Shown piece after piece: positions 1 to 7,959 of a DNA stretch of 64,000 nucleotides. The notes under the pieces are model-generated. The model had not been told where the DNA came from, did no database searches, and saw only the letters and a list, made by a program, of their open reading frames with translations. The translations under genes were made by a program, and so were the position numbers. The stretch is from W0P28-013 sp963593685 (GTDB lineage Bacteria; Bacteroidota; Bacteroidia; Bacteroidales; Paludibacteraceae), in the NCBI GenBank assembly GCA_963593685.1, contig CAVBBP010000002.1, forward strand, positions 15,342 to 79,341, given 5' to 3'. Each line of letters opens with the position of its first letter. Position 1 is the first letter of the stretch.

Positions 1-404
1 ATGGCGTTGAGCAGCGTGCCATCGGCATTGCCAAAGCCTGGGTGAACGACCAATCCCGGCTGTTTGTTCACCACTATCAGGTCGTCGTCTTCGTAAACGA
101 TGTCGAGCGGAATCGCCTGTGGCACAATGGTATAGTCGGTTTTCGGATAGTCGAGCACAAGGCTGATATCGTCGAGCGGTTTCACGCGGTAGTTCGATTT
201 CACAGGGTTGCCATTCACCAATATCGACCCAGCGTCGGCGGCCTCTTGAATGCGGTTGCGCGAAGTATTTGGCATCACGCTCGCCAGATATTTGTCGATG
301 CGCAACGGTGTCTGTCTCTTATCGACAGTGTAGTGGCGATGTTCGTAACGCTCGGGCGTAGGCTCATCGTCGAACATTTCCTCTATGTCGGTCGGGTCGG
401 ACAT
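1..404 (-). CDS. rluD: 23S rRNA pseudouridine synthase, RluD family (partial, 3' end outside window)
   Basis: The protein converts uridine to pseudouridine in large-subunit rRNA. Only the first 134 codons lie in the window; the gene runs off the left edge. They show an acidic N-terminus, an S4 RNA-binding domain at about residues 24-80 (RIDKYLASVMPNTSRNRIQ) and the start of the catalytic domain with PLDIVYEDDDLIVVNKQPG, where VVNKPAG is typical, followed by VVHPG. The catalytic Asp of the HRLD motif is not visible. The ATG at 404 is the only sensible start. The gene lies downstream of the PASTA gene on the same strand, an order common in Bacteroidales. RluD rather than RluC is inferred from the S4-plus-VVHPG layout. 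Confidence 0.9.
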   Translation of the reverse strand, partial: MSDPTDIEEMFDDEPTPERYEHRHYTVDKRQTPLRIDKYLASVMPNTSRNRIQEAADAGSILVNGNPVKSNYRVKPLDDISLVLDYPKTDYTIVPQAIPLDIVYEDDDLIVVNKQPGLVVHPGFGNADGTLLNA

Positions 405-411
405 TTTTTTT

Positions 412-480
412 GTTGATGAGTTGAAATGTTGAAAAGTTTACGAGTTTAACGCATTAAAGAGGGTCTGTGGGGCAAAATAA
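412..480 (+). repeat. Intergenic composite repeat (GTTGAT words plus conserved core)
   Basis: GTTGAT-like words are followed by a core reading AGTTTAACGCAT and then GGGTCTGTGGGGCAAAAT. The same element recurs at 62235-62302 in this orientation and at about 26578-26620 in reverse. A shorter copy without the distal core is at 1403-1437, and a diverged one at about 42105-42176. No coding function is visible. Confidence 0.7.
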
Positions 481-564
481 TTTCTAATTTCTGGTTTTCG
501 GAATCAAAAACGCCGCAAATTTCAAATATTCAAATCTTCAAAATTTCAAATAATTGTAAATTTG

Positions 565-1395
565 CTATTCGAAGAAATTCTCGTCCATAGTGCTTTGGTT
601 GGTTTTTTGCGGCGATTTGTGCGTGTCTTTCGACAGCCAAATGTCGATGCGGTGGCCTGTGGCGTAGGCACTGGTTGCTTGCGGCGACTGGCGATAGACA
701 AAAAACTCCTGTTTGTCGGCCTCATCGGCGGGCGTTTCGTCGTATTCCACCGCGCCAAGCACAAATCGATTTTGCGTGATGCAGGCCTCGGCTTCGGCGG
801 CGGTCATGCCTTTCACATCGGGCGTATAGGCGGTTTCGCCCATCGTGCGCTCGCCCACCACAAGCACCAGACTGCTGCCGTCGCGCAGACGCTCACCAGC
901 GGCCACCGAGCGACCGCCAGCCTTCACATCCATCACCAAACCGGGATATTCCGATGGGCGATACTCTATCTTTTCGACACGAAAGCCCGAGGCTTCGAGC
1001 GTGGCTTTGGCTTGGCGCATCGGGAAATTGGTCAGGTCGGGAACGGTTACCTGCTTTTCGGCTTTGGCATTGATGGTGAGGTAAATTTTGCGCCCAAGTT
1101 TCACCTTGCCGCCCGCCGCTGGCACCTGCTCCACAATTTCGCCCGCCAAACGGTCGCGCATATACACCGAATCGATCACCTCGTAGGTGAGTCCGCTCCG
1201 TTTCAGGGCAATGGCGGCCTCTTCGGTGTAAAGTCCGCGCAAGTCGGGCACCTCGATCTCTTCGCCGTGCAGCGTAAATTTTTTCAGCGAAAGCAGCACC
1301 ACAGTTACTATCACGCACCCCACAACGATGGCCGCGGCAATGTTTATCCAGAAAAATTTGCTTTTCAGAAAATTCCAAATCACTTTCAGACTCAT
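565..1395 (-). CDS. PASTA-domain membrane protein
   Basis: This 276-aa protein has one transmembrane helix near residues 15-37 (INIAAAIVVGCVIVTVVLL) and then three PASTA-like modules at about 44-110, 113-180 and 187-255, each opening with a VPDL- or TPDV-type strand. PASTA domains elsewhere bind peptidoglycan or beta-lactams, but no kinase domain is attached here. Bacteroidales commonly encode such a stand-alone protein next to rluD, as here. The ATG at 1395 was chosen because the upstream in-frame stretch is the intergenic GTTGATTG repeat, not protein-like sequence. It is probably anchored in the inner membrane with the PASTA modules in the periplasm. Its exact role is unknown. Confidence 0.85.
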   Translation of the reverse strand: MSLKVIWNFLKSKFFWINIAAAIVVGCVIVTVVLLSLKKFTLHGEEIEVPDLRGLYTEEAAIALKRSGLTYEVIDSVYMRDRLAGEIVEQVPAAGGKVKLGRKIYLTINAKAEKQVTVPDLTNFPMRQAKATLEASGFRVEKIEYRPSEYPGLVMDVKAGGRSVAAGERLRDGSSLVLVVGERTMGETAYTPDVKGMTAAEAEACITQNRFVLGAVEYDETPADEADKQEFFVYRQSPQATSAYATGHRIDIWLSKDTHKSPQKTNQSTMDENFFE

Positions 1396-1707
1396 AATTA
1401 TAGTTGATTGGTTGATTGGTTGATTGGTTGATGAGTTTAACGCATTGGTGAAAGTTTCAGGTTTCAAGTTATCGTTGAACCGTTTAATCGCCTTGGACGC
1501 ACGCGGTGCGTCCCTACTTTCGCACTTTCAAACTTTCACACTAAAAAAATTCCTCACTTCTCACTCCTCACTCAAAAAAATGTAGTTTTCAATTTACAAA
1601 AATAGTTGTTTTTGTTCAAAGCAGCAATACACACACGCAAAAAAAGCAAAGACTTGCGTGCCTCCGCTTCTCTTGTTGTCGAAAATTCTCGCCAAAAGAC
1701 GAAAAAA
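1396..1707. other. Intergenic region made of short repeats
   Basis: These 312 bases hold no gene. In order they contain a GTTGATTG tandem ending 7 bases before the PASTA start codon, the palindrome at 1495-1513, CACTTTC words at 1519-1540 and CTCACTCC words at 1551-1575. I see no clear TAnnTTTG promoter for the PASTA gene. Confidence 0.7.
1495..1513. repeat. Short palindrome GGACGCACGCGGTGCGTCC
   Basis: The arms GGACGCAC and GTGCGTCC form a perfect 8-bp stem with loop GCG. An identical copy is at 7941-7959 and a near copy at 14722-14740. Related forms are at about 7675-7695 and 16618-16637. All five are intergenic and flanked by CCCTA or its complement. Confidence 0.8.
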
Positions 1708-1866
1708 TCAGGCTTTCTTGCAGTATTCGTCCGAAACGGTCAGTTTTTTGCGGCCGTGCGCACGACGCGACGCCAACACGCGGCGACCGTTTGCCGTTGA
1801 CATTCTCTCGCGAAAACCGTGCTTGTTTTTGCGCTTTCTGTTCGAAGGTTGAAATGTTCTTTTCAT
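1708..1866 (-). CDS. rpmH: 50S ribosomal protein L34
   Basis: This is a complete 52-aa L34 beginning MKRTFQPSNRKRKNKHGFR, with the usual arginine-rich core GRRVLASRRAHGRKKL and a slightly extended C-terminus. The reading frame is open upstream, but the ATG at 1866 matches the family start exactly and gives a leader of about 40 nt from the promoter at 1942-1913. It is divergent from miaB. It is not next to rnpA or dnaA, the classical rpmH neighbours, at least on the visible side. Confidence 0.97.
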   Translation of the reverse strand: MKRTFQPSNRKRKNKHGFRERMSTANGRRVLASRRAHGRKKLTVSDEYCKKA

Positions 1867-1912
1867 CTCTATACGATTTTTATTGTTGCACTTTTTCCGA
1901 AATTTCGGGTTG

Positions 1913-1942
1913 CAAAGGTAGTTATTTTTTTTCAAACAACAA
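1913..1942 (-). promoter_or_regulatory. Promoter of rpmH
   Basis: On the minus strand TTG (1942-1940) is followed after 19 bases by TACCTTTG (1920-1913), the Bacteroidota -33/-7 arrangement. Confidence 0.75.
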
Positions 1943-2015
1943 CCATTTCTGCCCTATTTTTGCAGAAAAAATTGCAGACAAGCATCGCAATGGGGCATTT
2001 CTCGACAAAAAAATG

Positions 2016-2023
2016 TACTTTTG
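2016..2023 (+). promoter_or_regulatory. -7 element of miaB promoter
   Basis: TACTTTTG fits TAnnTTTG and lies 27 bases before the miaB start codon. I see no clear -33 element. Confidence 0.6.
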
Positions 2024-2050
2024 CACTGATTTTTACACCAAAAATAGACG

Positions 2051-3370
2051 ATGAAAAAACTCTTTATAGAAACTTACGGCTGCCAAATGAATGTGGCCGA
2101 CAGCGAGGTGGTGGCTGCCATCATGTTTTCGTGCGGATTCGAGCAGACCGACTCGCCCGACAAGGCCGATTGCATCATTGTGAACACCTGCTCGATACGC
2201 GACAACGCCGAACAGCGCGTGCTTGGGCGACTGCAAAATCTGCAAATGCTGCGCAAAAAACGCCGTGTAGTTATTGGTGTGATTGGCTGCATGGCCGAAC
2301 GCGTGAAAGAGTCGCTGCTGGCCAACCACGGTGTCGATTTTGTGGCGGGGCCCGATGCCTATCTCGACCTGCCCAACCTTGTGGGTGCGGCTCTGCGCGG
2401 CGAAAAAGCCATCAACATCGCCCTATCGACCACCGAAACCTACCGCAATGTGCTGCCAATGCGCATCGGCGGCGGCATTTCAGGCTTTGTGAGCATCATG
2501 CGCGGCTGCAACAATTTCTGCTCGTACTGCATTGTGCCCTACACGCGCGGTCGTGAGCGCAGCCGCGATGTGGAGAGCATTCTCGCCGAAGTGGCCGACC
2601 TGCAAAAACGCGATTACAAGGAGGTTACGCTGCTCGGACAAAATGTCAATTCGTATCGCTACGAAAAAGAGAACGGCGCGACAATCGATTTTCCGCAACT
2701 GCTCGAAACGGTGGCGCAGGCCGCTCCCAACATGCGCATTCGTTTCACCACATCGCACCCGAAGGACATGAGCGATGCCACGCTCGAAGCGGTGGCGCGC
2801 TATCCCAATGTGTGCAAATTCATTCATCTGCCCGTGCAGAGCGGCAGCAACGCCGTGTTGAAAGCCATGAACCGCAAATACACGCGCGAGTGGTATCTCG
2901 ACCGCATTGCCGCCATTCGACGCATTGTGCCAGAGGCGGCCATCAGTACCGATATTTTCTGCGGATTTCACGACGAAACGCTCGACGACCACGCACAAAC
3001 GCTTAGTTTGATGCGCGAAGTGGGCTTCGACAGTGCGTTTATGTTCAAGTATTCGGAACGCCCTGGCACTTTCGCTGCCAAACATCTGCCCGACAACATT
3101 GCCGAAGAGGAAAAAGTGCGCCGCCTGAACGAAATTATTGCGCTGCAACAGGAGTTGAGCCTCGCATCGAACCGCCGCGACATCGGCAAAACAGTCGAAG
3201 TGCTGGTCGAAGGGCGCTCCAAGCGGTCGGCAGCCGATATGTGCGGCCGCACATCGCAAAACAAAACCGTCGTCTTCCCAAAAGGCGACAGCAAAATCGG
3301 CGACCTCGTGCAAGTAACCATCACCGACGCCTCCGCCGCAACGCTTATTGGGAAAATAATTGACAATTGA
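2051..3370 (+). CDS. miaB: tRNA-2-methylthio-N6-dimethylallyladenosine synthase MiaB
   Basis: This is a radical-SAM methylthiotransferase that turns i6A37 into ms2i6A37 in tRNAs reading UNN codons. At 439 aa it is full length. The N-terminal UPF0004 domain carries the second-cluster cysteines C11, C47 and C80. The radical-SAM CxxxCxxC is C153, C157 and C160 in RGCNNFCSYCIVPYTRGRER, and a TRAM domain ends the protein (about 375-437). The GRERSR signature favours MiaB over MtaB or RimO. The last codons (IIDN, stop) lie inside an AATTGACAATTGATAATTG intergenic repeat, so the extreme C-terminus appears to have been rewritten by it. Confidence 0.96.
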   Translation: MKKLFIETYGCQMNVADSEVVAAIMFSCGFEQTDSPDKADCIIVNTCSIRDNAEQRVLGRLQNLQMLRKKRRVVIGVIGCMAERVKESLLANHGVDFVAGPDAYLDLPNLVGAALRGEKAINIALSTTETYRNVLPMRIGGGISGFVSIMRGCNNFCSYCIVPYTRGRERSRDVESILAEVADLQKRDYKEVTLLGQNVNSYRYEKENGATIDFPQLLETVAQAAPNMRIRFTTSHPKDMSDATLEAVARYPNVCKFIHLPVQSGSNAVLKAMNRKYTREWYLDRIAAIRRIVPEAAISTDIFCGFHDETLDDHAQTLSLMREVGFDSAFMFKYSERPGTFAAKHLPDNIAEEEKVRRLNEIIALQQELSLASNRRDIGKTVEVLVEGRSKRSAADMCGRTSQNKTVVFPKGDSKIGDLVQVTITDASAATLIGKIIDN

Positions 3371-3391
3371 TAATTGACAATTGACAATTAT
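3358..3391 (+). repeat. AATTGACAATTGATAATTG tandem words
   Basis: About four imperfect copies of AATTGACAATTG overlap the miaB stop codon and continue into the intergenic region. They supply the last three codons and the stop of miaB. Confidence 0.7.
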
Positions 3392-3721
3392 TTGAAGATT
3401 TGAAAATTGTGGCATTGTTGAATGTGCTTAATTCTAAATTCAAAATTCTTAATTAAACGCATGGCTTTCCCCCTTCGGGGGAAACGGGAAAGGGGGCGAT
3501 GACCAAGACAATTTCAGAATTTCAGTGTTTCAGTGTTTCAGAATTTCAAATTGTCGGATTAGCCCAATAAACTTAGAAACTTAGAAACAAAAATTGCGAC
3601 AGCAATTTTGAAAAACTAGAAACTAGAAACCAGAAATCAGAAATTACTTTCTTACTTTCACACTTTCACACTTTCACACTTTCACACTTTCATACTAACC
3701 ACACTTTCACACCAAATAAAA
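3371..3721. other. Repeat-packed intergenic region
   Basis: This 351-base stretch has no gene. It holds, in order, the AATTGACAATTG array, a TTCTAAATTCAAAATTCTTAATT stretch, the GC-rich element at 3463-3498, CAGTGTTTCAGAATTTC words, AACTAGAAACCAGAAATC words (about 3613-3645) and a CACTTTCACACTTTC tandem (3654-3713) that stops 8 bases before the MFS start codon. I see no canonical promoter. Confidence 0.7.
3463..3498. repeat. GC-rich hairpin element, copy 1
   Basis: The hairpin TTTCCCCCTTCGGGGGAAA is followed by CGGGAAAGGGGGC. The reverse complement of nearly the same element is at 26409-26445. Confidence 0.75.
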
Positions 3722-4909
3722 ATGACCGAGCAGCGAGAGATATTGTGGAACAGCAACTACATCAAGGCATGGACATCGAATTTCATGCTCTATTTTTCGT
3801 TTATGCTGCTGATGCCGCTGCTGCCCATCTACCTGAGCGAGACTTTTGCGGCCGACAAACAGATGATTGGTCTTGTGCTGTCGGGTTACACGCTCACGGC
3901 ACTGCTGGTGCGGCCGTTCAGCGGTTTTGTGGTCGATACTTTTCCGCGCAAACGGGTGCTGCTCGTCTGCTATTTTTTCTTTTTTGCGCTGTTTGCAGGC
4001 TATTTTGTGGCTGGCTCGCTGCTGCTGTTTGCTGTGGTGCGCACACTGCACGGTGCGCCATTCGGAGCGACTACAGTTGCGAATAGCACCGTCGCTATTG
4101 ATGTACTACCCTCTTCGCGGCGCGCCGAAGGCATTGGTTACTATGGGTTGAGCAACAATATCGCCACGGCCATCGGCCCTTCGGTGGCCATCTACATCTA
4201 CAACGCCTACCACAATTTCGACACAATTTTTCTGCTGTCGCTCGTTACCTCGTGCATCGGATTCATCATCGACACCACTATAAAAACGACCGACAAACGC
4301 GCCGTGCCGTGCAAAAATCAGCCCATCTCGCTCGACCGTTTTTTCTTGCTGAAAGGCTGGAGCGAAAGCATTTCGGTTATCTGTCTGGCGTTTTCGTATG
4401 GCGTAATTTCGACCTATTTGGCCATCTACGGCAAGGAGGAACTCGGCATTACGAGCGGCACGGGCACTTTTTTCGCACTGTTTGCCGTCGGTCTGATGCT
4501 TTCGCGCATTTTCGGCAGCCGCACGCTTCGCCGTGGGCGCATCACACAAAATGTATCGGCTGGTGTGCTTGTGTCGCTGTGCGGCTATGTGCTGTTTGCC
4601 GCCATGCATCTGCCTGTAGCCTACTACAGCGCGGCGTTCATCATCGGCATTGGCAACGGACTGATGTTCCCCGCTTTTCAAACGATGTTCATCAATTTGG
4701 CCGAAAACTGCCAGCGTGGCACCGCCAACAGCACCATGTTCACCTCGTGGGATTTGGGCGTTGGTGCAGGCATTCTCTTGGGTGGCATGGCAGCAGAATG
4801 GGCCGGTTACCACTTGGCATTTTGGTTGGCCGTAGCCATCAATGCGGTCGGCATCGCCTTCTTCTTCGCCTTCGCACGCCAACACTTTGTGCGCAACCGC
4901 CTGCGCTAA
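3722..4909 (+). CDS. MFS transporter, drug/sugar efflux type
   Basis: This 395-aa protein has the hydrophobicity of a 12-helix major facilitator. The signature between helices 2 and 3 is visible as SGYTLTALLVRPFSGFVVD, and the first loop is short. It resembles the arabinose-efflux-like permeases that export small molecules by proton antiport in the inner membrane. The substrate cannot be read from sequence. It ends 3 bases before the convergent ATPase gene with no room for a terminator. The start ATG at 3722 follows a long CACTTTCACACTTTC repeat in place of an ordinary leader. Confidence 0.88.
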   Translation: MTEQREILWNSNYIKAWTSNFMLYFSFMLLMPLLPIYLSETFAADKQMIGLVLSGYTLTALLVRPFSGFVVDTFPRKRVLLVCYFFFFALFAGYFVAGSLLLFAVVRTLHGAPFGATTVANSTVAIDVLPSSRRAEGIGYYGLSNNIATAIGPSVAIYIYNAYHNFDTIFLLSLVTSCIGFIIDTTIKTTDKRAVPCKNQPISLDRFFLLKGWSESISVICLAFSYGVISTYLAIYGKEELGITSGTGTFFALFAVGLMLSRIFGSRTLRRGRITQNVSAGVLVSLCGYVLFAAMHLPVAYYSAAFIIGIGNGLMFPAFQTMFINLAENCQRGTANSTMFTSWDLGVGAGILLGGMAAEWAGYHLAFWLAVAINAVGIAFFFAFARQHFVRNRLR

Positions 4910-4912
4910 ACC

Positions 4913-6034
4913 TCACAGCAAAAAATCGATGTAGTTGTCGGTGGTGATGGTGTGGATTTCCACATCGGGATAGGCGCGACGGAAAGTCGGGTTCTTTTTG
5001 GCTCTCTTTCGAAGATTCCACTTGAACTCGTAAGCCGACATTTTACCATCGCTCTCCTCGATATAATCTATCTCCTGCATCTGGTGCGTACGCCAAAAAT
5101 AGGTGTTCACATACAGCCCTTTGTAGTGGTTGCGTTTCAAACGCTCACCGACGAGATAGTTCTCCCAAAGCGCCCCAACATCTTGTCGCATCTCGATGTC
5201 GGAGAAATTGTTTATCAGCGCATTACGAATGCCATTGTCGTAAAAATAGATTTTGCGTGCAAATTTCAACTCGTTGCGCAAGTTGCGATTGAACGACCCC
5301 AAACGAAAGATTACTTGCGACTGCTCGAGCAGGTTGATGTAGTTGCTGATGGTCTCTTTATCGAGCCCGACAATTTGTGCTAACTCGCTGTAACTCACCT
5401 CGCTACCAATCTGATAGGCAAGCGCTTGCAGCAGTTTGAGCAGACGCTCTGGCTTTTTGATGCGCTTCCACTCCAACACATCTTTATATAGGTAACTGTC
5501 GGCCAACTGCATCAGTATTTTTCGCGCCTCGCTCGGGTGGCACACCACATCGGGATAGGCACCATAAACCAGTCGCAGCGGCAGATGAGTGCGCTCTTCT
5601 ACCAAACCGAAATGCGCCTGCAACTCGTCGAACGAGAGCGGATAGAGTTTGTACTCGTATTTTCTGCCCGTCAGTGGCTCGTTGATGTTGTTGGCTATCT
5701 CGAGTGCCGAACTGCCAGTAACCAACAACTGTACTTGTGGCAGATTGTCGGTAATGAGTTTCAGTTGCAAACCGATATTTTCGATGCGTTGCGCCTCGTC
5801 TATCACCACATAACGATACTGCCCGAGCATCGTTTTCAAGCGGGCGAGCGTGAGATTCTGCACAATGGTGCGCGCATCTAAATCGTCGGCGTTGAGCCAA
5901 AGCGTATGCTCCTTGTCGTGAATCAAATCGCGGAGCAGCGTGGTTTTTTCCAACTGCCTCGCACCGATAAGAATAATCGCTTTGCCTTTGTGCAGTTGCG
6001 TTTGCAGAACGGAGGTTAATTTTCGGCGTATCAT
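4913..6034 (-). CDS. AAA (AAA_14/DUF4143-type) ATPase with altered Walker A
   Basis: This 373-aa protein has the fold order of the widespread prokaryotic ATP-binding family: an N-terminal AAA_14 domain (about 18-150), a winged-helix-like segment (about 200-250) and a C-terminal DUF4143 nuclease-like domain (about 180-335). Walker B is VVIDEAQ at 76-82 and sensor 1 is LLVTGSSA. The Walker A reads GARQLEKTT (24-32), where the family has GARQVGKTT, so Glu29 replaces the invariant glycine. The cellular role of the family is poorly known. The gene has its own promoter and abuts a 32-bp tandem repeat. The coding frame is otherwise intact, so the change could be a point mutation or mark an inactive ATPase. 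Confidence 0.9.
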   Translation of the reverse strand: MIRRKLTSVLQTQLHKGKAIILIGARQLEKTTLLRDLIHDKEHTLWLNADDLDARTIVQNLTLARLKTMLGQYRYVVIDEAQRIENIGLQLKLITDNLPQVQLLVTGSSALEIANNINEPLTGRKYEYKLYPLSFDELQAHFGLVEERTHLPLRLVYGAYPDVVCHPSEARKILMQLADSYLYKDVLEWKRIKKPERLLKLLQALAYQIGSEVSYSELAQIVGLDKETISNYINLLEQSQVIFRLGSFNRNLRNELKFARKIYFYDNGIRNALINNFSDIEMRQDVGALWENYLVGERLKRNHYKGLYVNTYFWRTHQMQEIDYIEESDGKMSAYEFKWNLRKRAKKNPTFRRAYPDVEIHTITTDNYIDFLL

Positions 6035-6054
6035 AACACTACTTTTTTACACCG

Positions 6055-6087
6055 CAAAGGTAGCCATTTTTTTTGAAAATATGCAAA
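6055..6087 (-). promoter_or_regulatory. Promoter of the AAA ATPase gene
   Basis: TTTG (6087-6084) precedes TACCTTTG (6062-6055) by 21 bases on the minus strand, 20 bases ahead of the start codon. The -33 element touches the edge of the 32-bp tandem repeat. Confidence 0.65.
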
Positions 6088-6226
6088 TTCGGCGGTTAAA
6101 ATCGCCAAATCTTATAAAATTCGGCGGTTTCAATCGACAAATTTTATTAAAATCGGCGGTTACAATCGCTAAATCTTATGAAATTCGGCGGATATAACCG
6201 CCGAATTTTATTAAAATCGGCGGTTT
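6088..6226. repeat. Exact 32-bp tandem repeat, four units plus a partial fifth
   Basis: GGCGG begins at 6091, 6123, 6155, 6187 and 6219, an exact 32-bp period with no spacers. Units read GGCGGTTA..AATCG.CAAAT.TTAT and differ at a few positions. Unit 4 contains a perfect inverted repeat, AATTCGGCGG and CCGCCGAATT separated by ATATAA; the others keep weaker GGCG/CGCC dyads. The array lies between the divergent promoters of the AAA ATPase and ferritin genes. It is not a CRISPR, because there are no unique spacers. Confidence 0.92.
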
Positions 6227-6277
6227 GGGCAATTTTTAGTCGCAAATCTTAAAAAAATATAAAATTGGTGCGAGCAG

Positions 6278-6308
6278 TTGCATTTTCGGAAAGTTTGGCA
6301 TATATTTG
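6278..6308 (+). promoter_or_regulatory. Promoter of ferritin gene
   Basis: TTG (6278-6280) and TATATTTG (6301-6308) are separated by 20 bases. The resulting leader to the ATG at 6415 is about 100 nt and contains complementary GACTGC and GCAGTC segments. Confidence 0.7.
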
Positions 6309-6414
6309 TCAAACCTAATTGGAGGGGTTCTTTCGTTGCAACATCGGACTGCTGGCAGCGAAAACGAACAAAAAAAACAGGGCAGTCTGCCACGAAAAAC
6401 AGGGAGACACTATC

Positions 6415-6936
6415 ATGACAAAAAAAATGGAAGAGGCACTCAATGCCCAAATCAATGCCGAACTGTGGTCGGCGTACCTCTATCTGTCGATGGCCGCCAA
6501 TTTTCACGCGGCAGGGCTCGACGGCATCGCCAACTGGTTCGATGTGCAGTTCAAAGAGGAGCAGGACCACGCCGCCATTCTCTACAACTACATGCTGTCG
6601 CGCGACGGCCGTGTGATTCTCAAACCCATCGATGCGGTGAAGGCCGACTGGGCAACGCCACTCGAAGCGTTCGAGGACACGCTGGAACACGAAAAAAAGG
6701 TTACGGCCATGATTAACAGCATCTACGCCATCGCACTCGACGAGAACGACTACGCCACGCAAAACCGCATGCAGTGGTTCATCGACGAGCAGGTGGAGGA
6801 GGAGGAGAGCGCGCGCAAACTTATCGACACTTTCCGCCTGATAAAGGACAATGGCTACGCGCTCTACATGATCGACAAGGAGTTGGCAGCGCGCGCCTAC
6901 ACGCAGGCTTCGCCGCTGGCTGCTGCCGACAAATAG
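6415..6936 (+). CDS. ftnA: Non-haem ferritin
   Basis: This iron-storage ferritin (173 aa) oxidises Fe2+ and stores ferric mineral in a 24-mer cage in the cytoplasm. The ferroxidase ligands are in place: E16, Y23, E49 and H52 (EEQDH), E93, Q126 and E129. The ATG at 6415 was preferred to upstream in-frame starts because it gives the family N-terminus and has GGGAG 8 bases ahead. No haem-binding methionine of the bacterioferritin type is evident. It is transcribed from its own promoter and is divergent from the AAA ATPase across the tandem repeat. Confidence 0.95.
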   Translation: MTKKMEEALNAQINAELWSAYLYLSMAANFHAAGLDGIANWFDVQFKEEQDHAAILYNYMLSRDGRVILKPIDAVKADWATPLEAFEDTLEHEKKVTAMINSIYAIALDENDYATQNRMQWFIDEQVEEEESARKLIDTFRLIKDNGYALYMIDKELAARAYTQASPLAAADK

Positions 6937-7117
6937 CGCAACCATTTCGGCAAAAAACACAAAAATTTCTAGTTTCTAGTTTCTGGTTGCGCTGCGCGCA
7001 GGTTCAATTTTCAGGGTTTCAGAATTTCAGGGTTTCAAATTCACAAATAACCAAATCTGCAAATCAACAAAAAACATTTCACTGCACGACAGCCTTTTAG
7101 TCCACAAAACACAAATT

Positions 7118-7150
7118 TCCGCCCACCAATTGGCAGGGCGGATTTTTTTT
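7118..7150. terminator. Terminator between ftnA and ispF
   Basis: TCCGCCC and GGGCGGA arms (7118-7124 and 7136-7142) enclose ACCAATTGGCA and are followed by eight T residues on the plus strand. It lies between convergent genes and serves ftnA at least. Confidence 0.7.
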
Positions 7151-7160
7151 GTTGCTTTGG

Positions 7161-7631
7161 TTATTTGTTGATGAGTGCGACGGCGTAGGCCGAAATGCCT
7201 TCGCGGCGGCCTGTAAAGCCGAGTTGTTCGGTGGTGGTGGCTTTGATGGAGATGGCATCGGCAGCAACGCCCATGGTTTGCGCAAGACAGACTTGCATCG
7301 CTTCGATGTGCGGATTCAGTTTGGGAGCTTCGGCGCAAACGGTGCAATCGACATTGCCGAGTTCGTAGCCGTGGTCGCGCAGCAGTTGCATGGTGCGTTG
7401 CAGCAGAATTTTACTGTCGATACCTTTGTATTCCGCCGCTGTATCGGGAAAATGGTAGCCGATGTCGCGCAGATTGGCGGCACCGAGCAGCGCATCGCAA
7501 ATGGCGTGTATCAGCACATCGGCATCGCTGTGGCCAAGCAACCCAAACGGCGCATCAATTTTGATGCCCCCCAGCCACAAATCGCGCCCCTCCACGATTT
7601 TGTGCACATCGAAACCAAAGCCGACTCTCAT
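7161..7631 (-). CDS. ispF: 2-C-methyl-D-erythritol 2,4-cyclodiphosphate synthase IspF
   Basis: IspF cyclises CDP-ME-2-phosphate to MEcPP with release of CMP in the non-mevalonate isoprenoid pathway. At 156 aa it is a normal full-length protein. The zinc ligands are D8 and H10 in GFGFDVH and H42 in LIHAICDALLG. The GHSDADVL loop and the C-terminal TTTEQLGFTGRREGI motif are all present. It is a homotrimer in the cytoplasm. The leader is made of AAAGTTTATAAAGTT repeats and I see no clear promoter. Confidence 0.97.
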   Translation of the reverse strand: MRVGFGFDVHKIVEGRDLWLGGIKIDAPFGLLGHSDADVLIHAICDALLGAANLRDIGYHFPDTAAEYKGIDSKILLQRTMQLLRDHGYELGNVDCTVCAEAPKLNPHIEAMQVCLAQTMGVAADAISIKATTTEQLGFTGRREGISAYAVALINK

Positions 7632-7763
7632 TTTTAGTTTGAAAGTTTGTAAAGTTTATAAAGTTCGTAAAGTAGGGACGCAGCACGCCACGTCCTTTTT
7701 GTTGATTTGGTTATTTAACCCCTCCGCTTCGCTCGTCCCCTTGCAAAGGGGACAGGTTCGCGC

Positions 7764-7826
7764 CCAAGTTGGTTCAGCCCTCTCCCCTTTTCAAGGGGAG
7801 TACCTGCGTAGCAGGGGTAGGGTTAA
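7764..7826. repeat. Composite two-hairpin repeat, copy 1
   Basis: The element contains CTCCCCTTTTCAAGGGGAG and CCTGCGTAGCAGG hairpins between conserved flanks CCAAGTTGGTTCAG and GGGGTAGGGTTAA. The reverse complement of nearly the same element is at 26502-26570. Differences are confined mainly to the second hairpin loop. Confidence 0.8.
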
Positions 7827-7940
7827 ATGGCAATTAAGAATTTAGAATTATGAATTATTCGCATTCAATATCGCCGCAATCTTCAAATAATTAAGTAATT
7901 GGAAATTGGGTAATTGAATAATTAAAAATTCTATATTCTC

Positions 7941-7959
7941 GGACGCACGCGGTGCGTCC
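7941..7959. repeat. Short palindrome, second identical copy
   Basis: Identical to the palindrome at 1495-1513, again followed by CTAC. Confidence 0.8.

Noticed and set aside
6086..6226. Possible CRISPR array
   Set aside because: The 32-bp units are contiguous with no unique spacers, and no cas gene is nearby.
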